DNA from: Stachybotrys elegans
Taxonomy: Eukaryota > Ascomycota > Sordariomycetes > Hypocreales > Stachybotryaceae
Assembly: GCA_020746835.1 (NCBI GenBank)
Contig: JAGPNK010000029.1
Location: forward strand, 1-64,000
Length of the DNA stretch: 64,000 bases
Direction: 5' to 3'
Below the pieces are notes generated by a model. The model worked only from the letters and a program-made list of their open reading frames with translations. It did no database searches and was not told where the DNA came from. This document shows, in pieces, positions 61,480 to 64,000 of this stretch. The translations under genes were made by a program, and so were the position numbers. Within the stretch, counting starts at the first letter, position 1, and the number at the start of each line of letters is the position of its first letter.

Positions 61480-61856
61480 TCTCTCCCACTAAGCAAGCTC
61501 TACACTCAAGCATAGTAGCGACTCTGAAAGTACAGACAAACCTGATATACTGACACACGGGTATATTCTGTCGACAGATTGACTAGTCTCATCTTGGTGC
61601 CAATTGATGGGGAATGAGGAGATTCCTTATCCAGCCTCATATAATCTAGCTTGGGCAGGTTATTTATTGAAAGCAGGGGTCGCTGAGGACTGATACAATC
61701 AGCATTTGCCACTTTCGTGTATACAACTGTTAAATTGAACAATTTGCTTTCTCTTGGAGCCCTCTATGCGCATTCAGATTCGGTGAATGTTCATGTTGTA
61801 GTAGTTTATTTGAGGTCCGCCACGTTGAGCGATATTGCTATCCCCAAACTGTCCTG
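61480..61856. other. intergenic between convergent genes
   Basis: No feature recognised. Confidence 0.4.
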
Positions 61857-62324
61857 TTAAGAACCCACCCGGCTCATGACGTTTCTTCTGCATATCCCAA
61901 TTAGAAAACCCAGGCCCAACAAAGCCGCCAGAACAAGGCTAGTGATGGCAGTAAATTGCGCAGCAAGGATAAGTCGCTCAGGTCCCTCGGCTGCAAATAG
62001 CCTCCACCATTTCAAGGCCTTGTCGCCTAGGAGACTATATGCAATCAGTAGGAAGATTGATTCTAAGCCTCCACTGAAGTTGAAAGATTTAGACTGGCGA
62101 ATGAGCATGAAAAGGCGGAAGCCAGTATACGCAACAGATATCCAGTACGTGGCTATTGCCAGTTCGGCCCATCTACTCTCACTAGAGATGCCTTGATCGT
62201 CGAAATGGCGGTGGATCCTCAATGCATAAATGGTGACGAAGACAGTCAACGTTATAGAGCCAGCAAGGTCGATGAGTGCAGAGAATAATAGCCATTTTTC
62301 TACCGCACTTACAGGTCGTGCCAT
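61857..62324 (-). CDS. hypothetical four-helix membrane protein, 155 aa
   Basis: From ATG 62324 (MARPVSAVEKWLLFSALIDL) the protein has four hydrophobic helices at residues of about 10-35, 55-75, 85-110 and 120-145, joined by short basic or acidic loops, and ends CRRNVMSRVGS. The frame is open 39 codons further upstream, but this start gives a compact four-helix protein. No family recognised; orientation and partners are unknown. Confidence 0.55.
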   Translation of the reverse strand: MARPVSAVEKWLLFSALIDLAGSITLTVFVTIYALRIHRHFDDQGISSESRWAELAIATYWISVAYTGFRLFMLIRQSKSFNFSGGLESIFLLIAYSLLGDKALKWWRLFAAEGPERLILAAQFTAITSLVLAALLGLGFLIGICRRNVMSRVGS

Positions 62325-63511
62325 CTTGAAGCAAGCTAGGACGGTGTCGGGGTGATGCTGAGTAGACAGTAAATGCCTAATATTATCGGGAAGCTGCCTC
62401 GGGGCAAAGAGTATGGGCCTGTACTTAACATGGCTACACAATCCGTATACTTACGATTACATCCATGTATATTGCACTCAGATGGAAGAGTCAATAATGG
62501 CTGTTGCAGGTGGGCCCAACGGTTGACGTAGGTTTTGGATCCAGAGGTTTATTCTTAACTTAGAGAGAGGTAGGTACCGGTACAGGACCTCGTAGTAGCT
62601 TACAAGAGCAGATCTGTCCTTGATCCTGCAAGATACGGTTAAAGAAGTGGCAATGGATTAATGGTGTAGCCGTACACAGAAGTCCCTTCCTATGAAGACG
62701 ATATTGAGACTGTTGGTCGGAGGCTGCCGTGGCGATGGTGGCGTTGGGCGGCCAGAAATGGCTTCAGCCACAAAGTGCTTCGGCCGAGTAACGCGATCAA
62801 GGCCGTGTGACCGTCTTGCAGCGGGCACCAAGGCCTTCCACCAAGCTGGCTGCTCCGCCCCCTTTTCTGGCTTATGTCATTGCGTCCCGAGTAAACACGT
62901 AAGAGTGGTTAGCTCTGTGTTCTCGGCACGTAAACAAAATATCCTCAACAGTTTAGGGTTTGAGTATCTCCAAGCATCAATAATGGCATTGGGCAGGCAA
63001 CGTAGCGAATAGTAACTACCGTTTGCAAAAGCATCCCCGAATGGCACGTATATGTAGGATTTCCTGTTGTGTGCCCAAATGGTATATAGACCAGTGACTT
63101 CAAGGAGGCCCCCTCTAACAATAAAGACAATATTAGATCAATAGAAGACAATTGGTTAGAAAATTCGACTGAGAAAAGCTTGTGGCTGCGGCTGATGTTA
63201 AAGCTTTCCAGCCACCTATACCGCAATTGGTCGGGAGCTTCCGTCGTGATGCCGCCGCGGCGTCGGCGCCTAGAGAAGGCTTCTACGAGGAGGCTTCGGC
63301 AAGTGATAGAGTCAAGGGAGTAACGACCTAGAAACATGGAAGAACTAGACGCTGGCCAGTAAGCCAGGCTCTATATATGTCCAACAAGATTAATTGAACC
63401 CCCCCATTGGCCTCCCTATGGGATCATAGTCCTTGAATTCTGGCTCAACAATTTCTCCTCAAGCAAAGGAAGTAATTCATTGAGGCTGGGGACGACCTGC
63501 TTCAAGAAGCC
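62325..63511. other. intergenic, no supported gene
   Basis: A 106-codon frame (62692-63012, plus) and a 130-codon frame (62945-63337, minus) overlap. The minus frame begins MFLGRYSLDSITCRSLLVEA and could be a genuine exon, but no motif or splice partner supports it. Confidence 0.4.
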
Positions 63512-64000
63512 TCATACATACAGAGGATAGCCCGCCCAGGAATCAAAGTAAGCTTTGCGTATACACCATGGTTTATGGCGCTCTCCAGTCCCATGAGGCA
63601 AGTCCCTCACAATATCGACCCATGTGTGGCCCCGACCCAGACGTACCTCAATGAACTCGAATTGTTCGCTGCTGAGGCTGTAAGTGGGCTCCTCTAGCCA
63701 ATCTCCTTCCTCCCACTCCATCTCCTCGCACCTTTCATACTCATCGCTTACCTTGTAAAACTCCATAGGCCCAAGGCGCCCCGAAGCCAAAAGTTCAACA
63801 CTACACACTATATATTAGCAATGGGTGATATAAATCAATGGCGATGGGGCGAAGGCTTACGGATCATGCCAGTTGCCAAGCACGCCTCGGGCGCTGCGTA
63901 TGCCGCCAATCTGAATGCCTTCACATCTTCGCCGCTCCTTACCACAGTCAATAGACAATGTCCACTTGACCTCACCCTCTCTGGTAAGTCGTACTGTGCC
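63512..64000 (-). CDS. F-box protein, C-terminal part, runs off the right edge
   Basis: Exon from the window edge to 63861 encodes GTVRLTREGEVKWTLSIDCG, CEGIQIGGIRSARGVLGNWH. A 60 bp intron (63801-63860, GTAAGC..GTGTAG, phase 2) leads to the last exon 63800-63512, which encodes MEFYKVSDEYERCEEMEWEE and ends DSWAGYPLYV. VRLTREGEVKW and EGIQIGG.RSARG.LG.W are the conserved end of a common family of Aspergillus/Penicillium-type F-box proteins, in which the F-box is at the N-terminus (outside this window). The part seen is intact. Confidence 0.7.

Noticed and set aside
1..64000. Starship captain (DUF3435 tyrosine recombinase) or other DNA-transposon transposase
   Set aside because: I looked for one because of DUF3723 and the NLR, but no frame shows such a protein in the window.
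1..64000. tRNA, rRNA or other recognisable structured RNA genes
   Set aside because: I saw no cloverleaf with A/B boxes or rRNA core sequence by eye. A covariance-model search (tRNAscan, Infernal) would be needed to exclude them.

Overview
This window is nuclear DNA of a filamentous ascomycete (Pezizomycotina). The evidence is short GT-AG introns of about 45-75 bp with CTNAC-type branch sites, and fungal-only families: DUF3723, SUR7/PalI, HeLo-like and NB-ARC/TPR allorecognition proteins, a HET-domain remnant, F-box proteins and a Tad1-type LINE. The gene families look compatible with Eurotiales-like fungi, but I cannot fix the genus. Gene models are my own splices, joined where reading frame and splice signals agree.

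Layout. Kb 0-8.4: a complete three-exon DUF3723 gene on the minus strand, a basic repeat protein, and two facing fragments of unknown fungal families, one with an in-frame stop. Kb 8.7-23.9: two nearly full-length LINEs of about 6 kb in inverted orientation, 5' ends facing, around a 3.3 kb spacer. The spacer holds a 393 bp retroposed element with a perfect 15 bp target duplication, a possible nuclease-fold gene and a minisatellite. Kb 23.9-28.1: a kinase-like remnant, an orphan gene, an intact SUR7/PalI-type membrane protein, and a HET-domain C-terminus cut off next to a LINE fragment.

Kb 28.2-34.3 is the most interesting part. A TPR-type NLR on the minus strand is divergent to a HeLo-like effector gene on the plus strand. 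The NLR first exon carries a short motif that recurs twice, tandemly, at the C-terminus of the HeLo-like protein. This is the architecture of fungal amyloid signalling (NWD2/HET-S type), here with TPR repeats. The NLR has an apparent frameshift. Beside the pair lie a LINE 3' fragment, an isolated RGS domain and a truncated second copy of the SUR7 gene, so the area has been shuffled.

Kb 34.6-64: an APH-family phosphotransferase-like gene with a GC-AG intron, several orphan genes, a degenerate repeat field (40.1-41.1 kb), a perfect 48 bp palindrome at 45.12 kb, a small membrane protein, an EgtD/EasF-like methyltransferase, a bZIP factor, an F-box protein, an HMT1-like ABC transporter with a frame problem, a four-helix membrane protein and the C-terminus of another F-box protein at the right edge. 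The intergenic DNA between 45 and 56 kb contains several diverged duplicated blocks.

Overall this is an accessory, transposon-rich region with allorecognition genes. DUF3723 and NLR genes are known cargo of Starship giant transposons, but I see no captain (DUF3435) gene here, so that origin is only a possibility.
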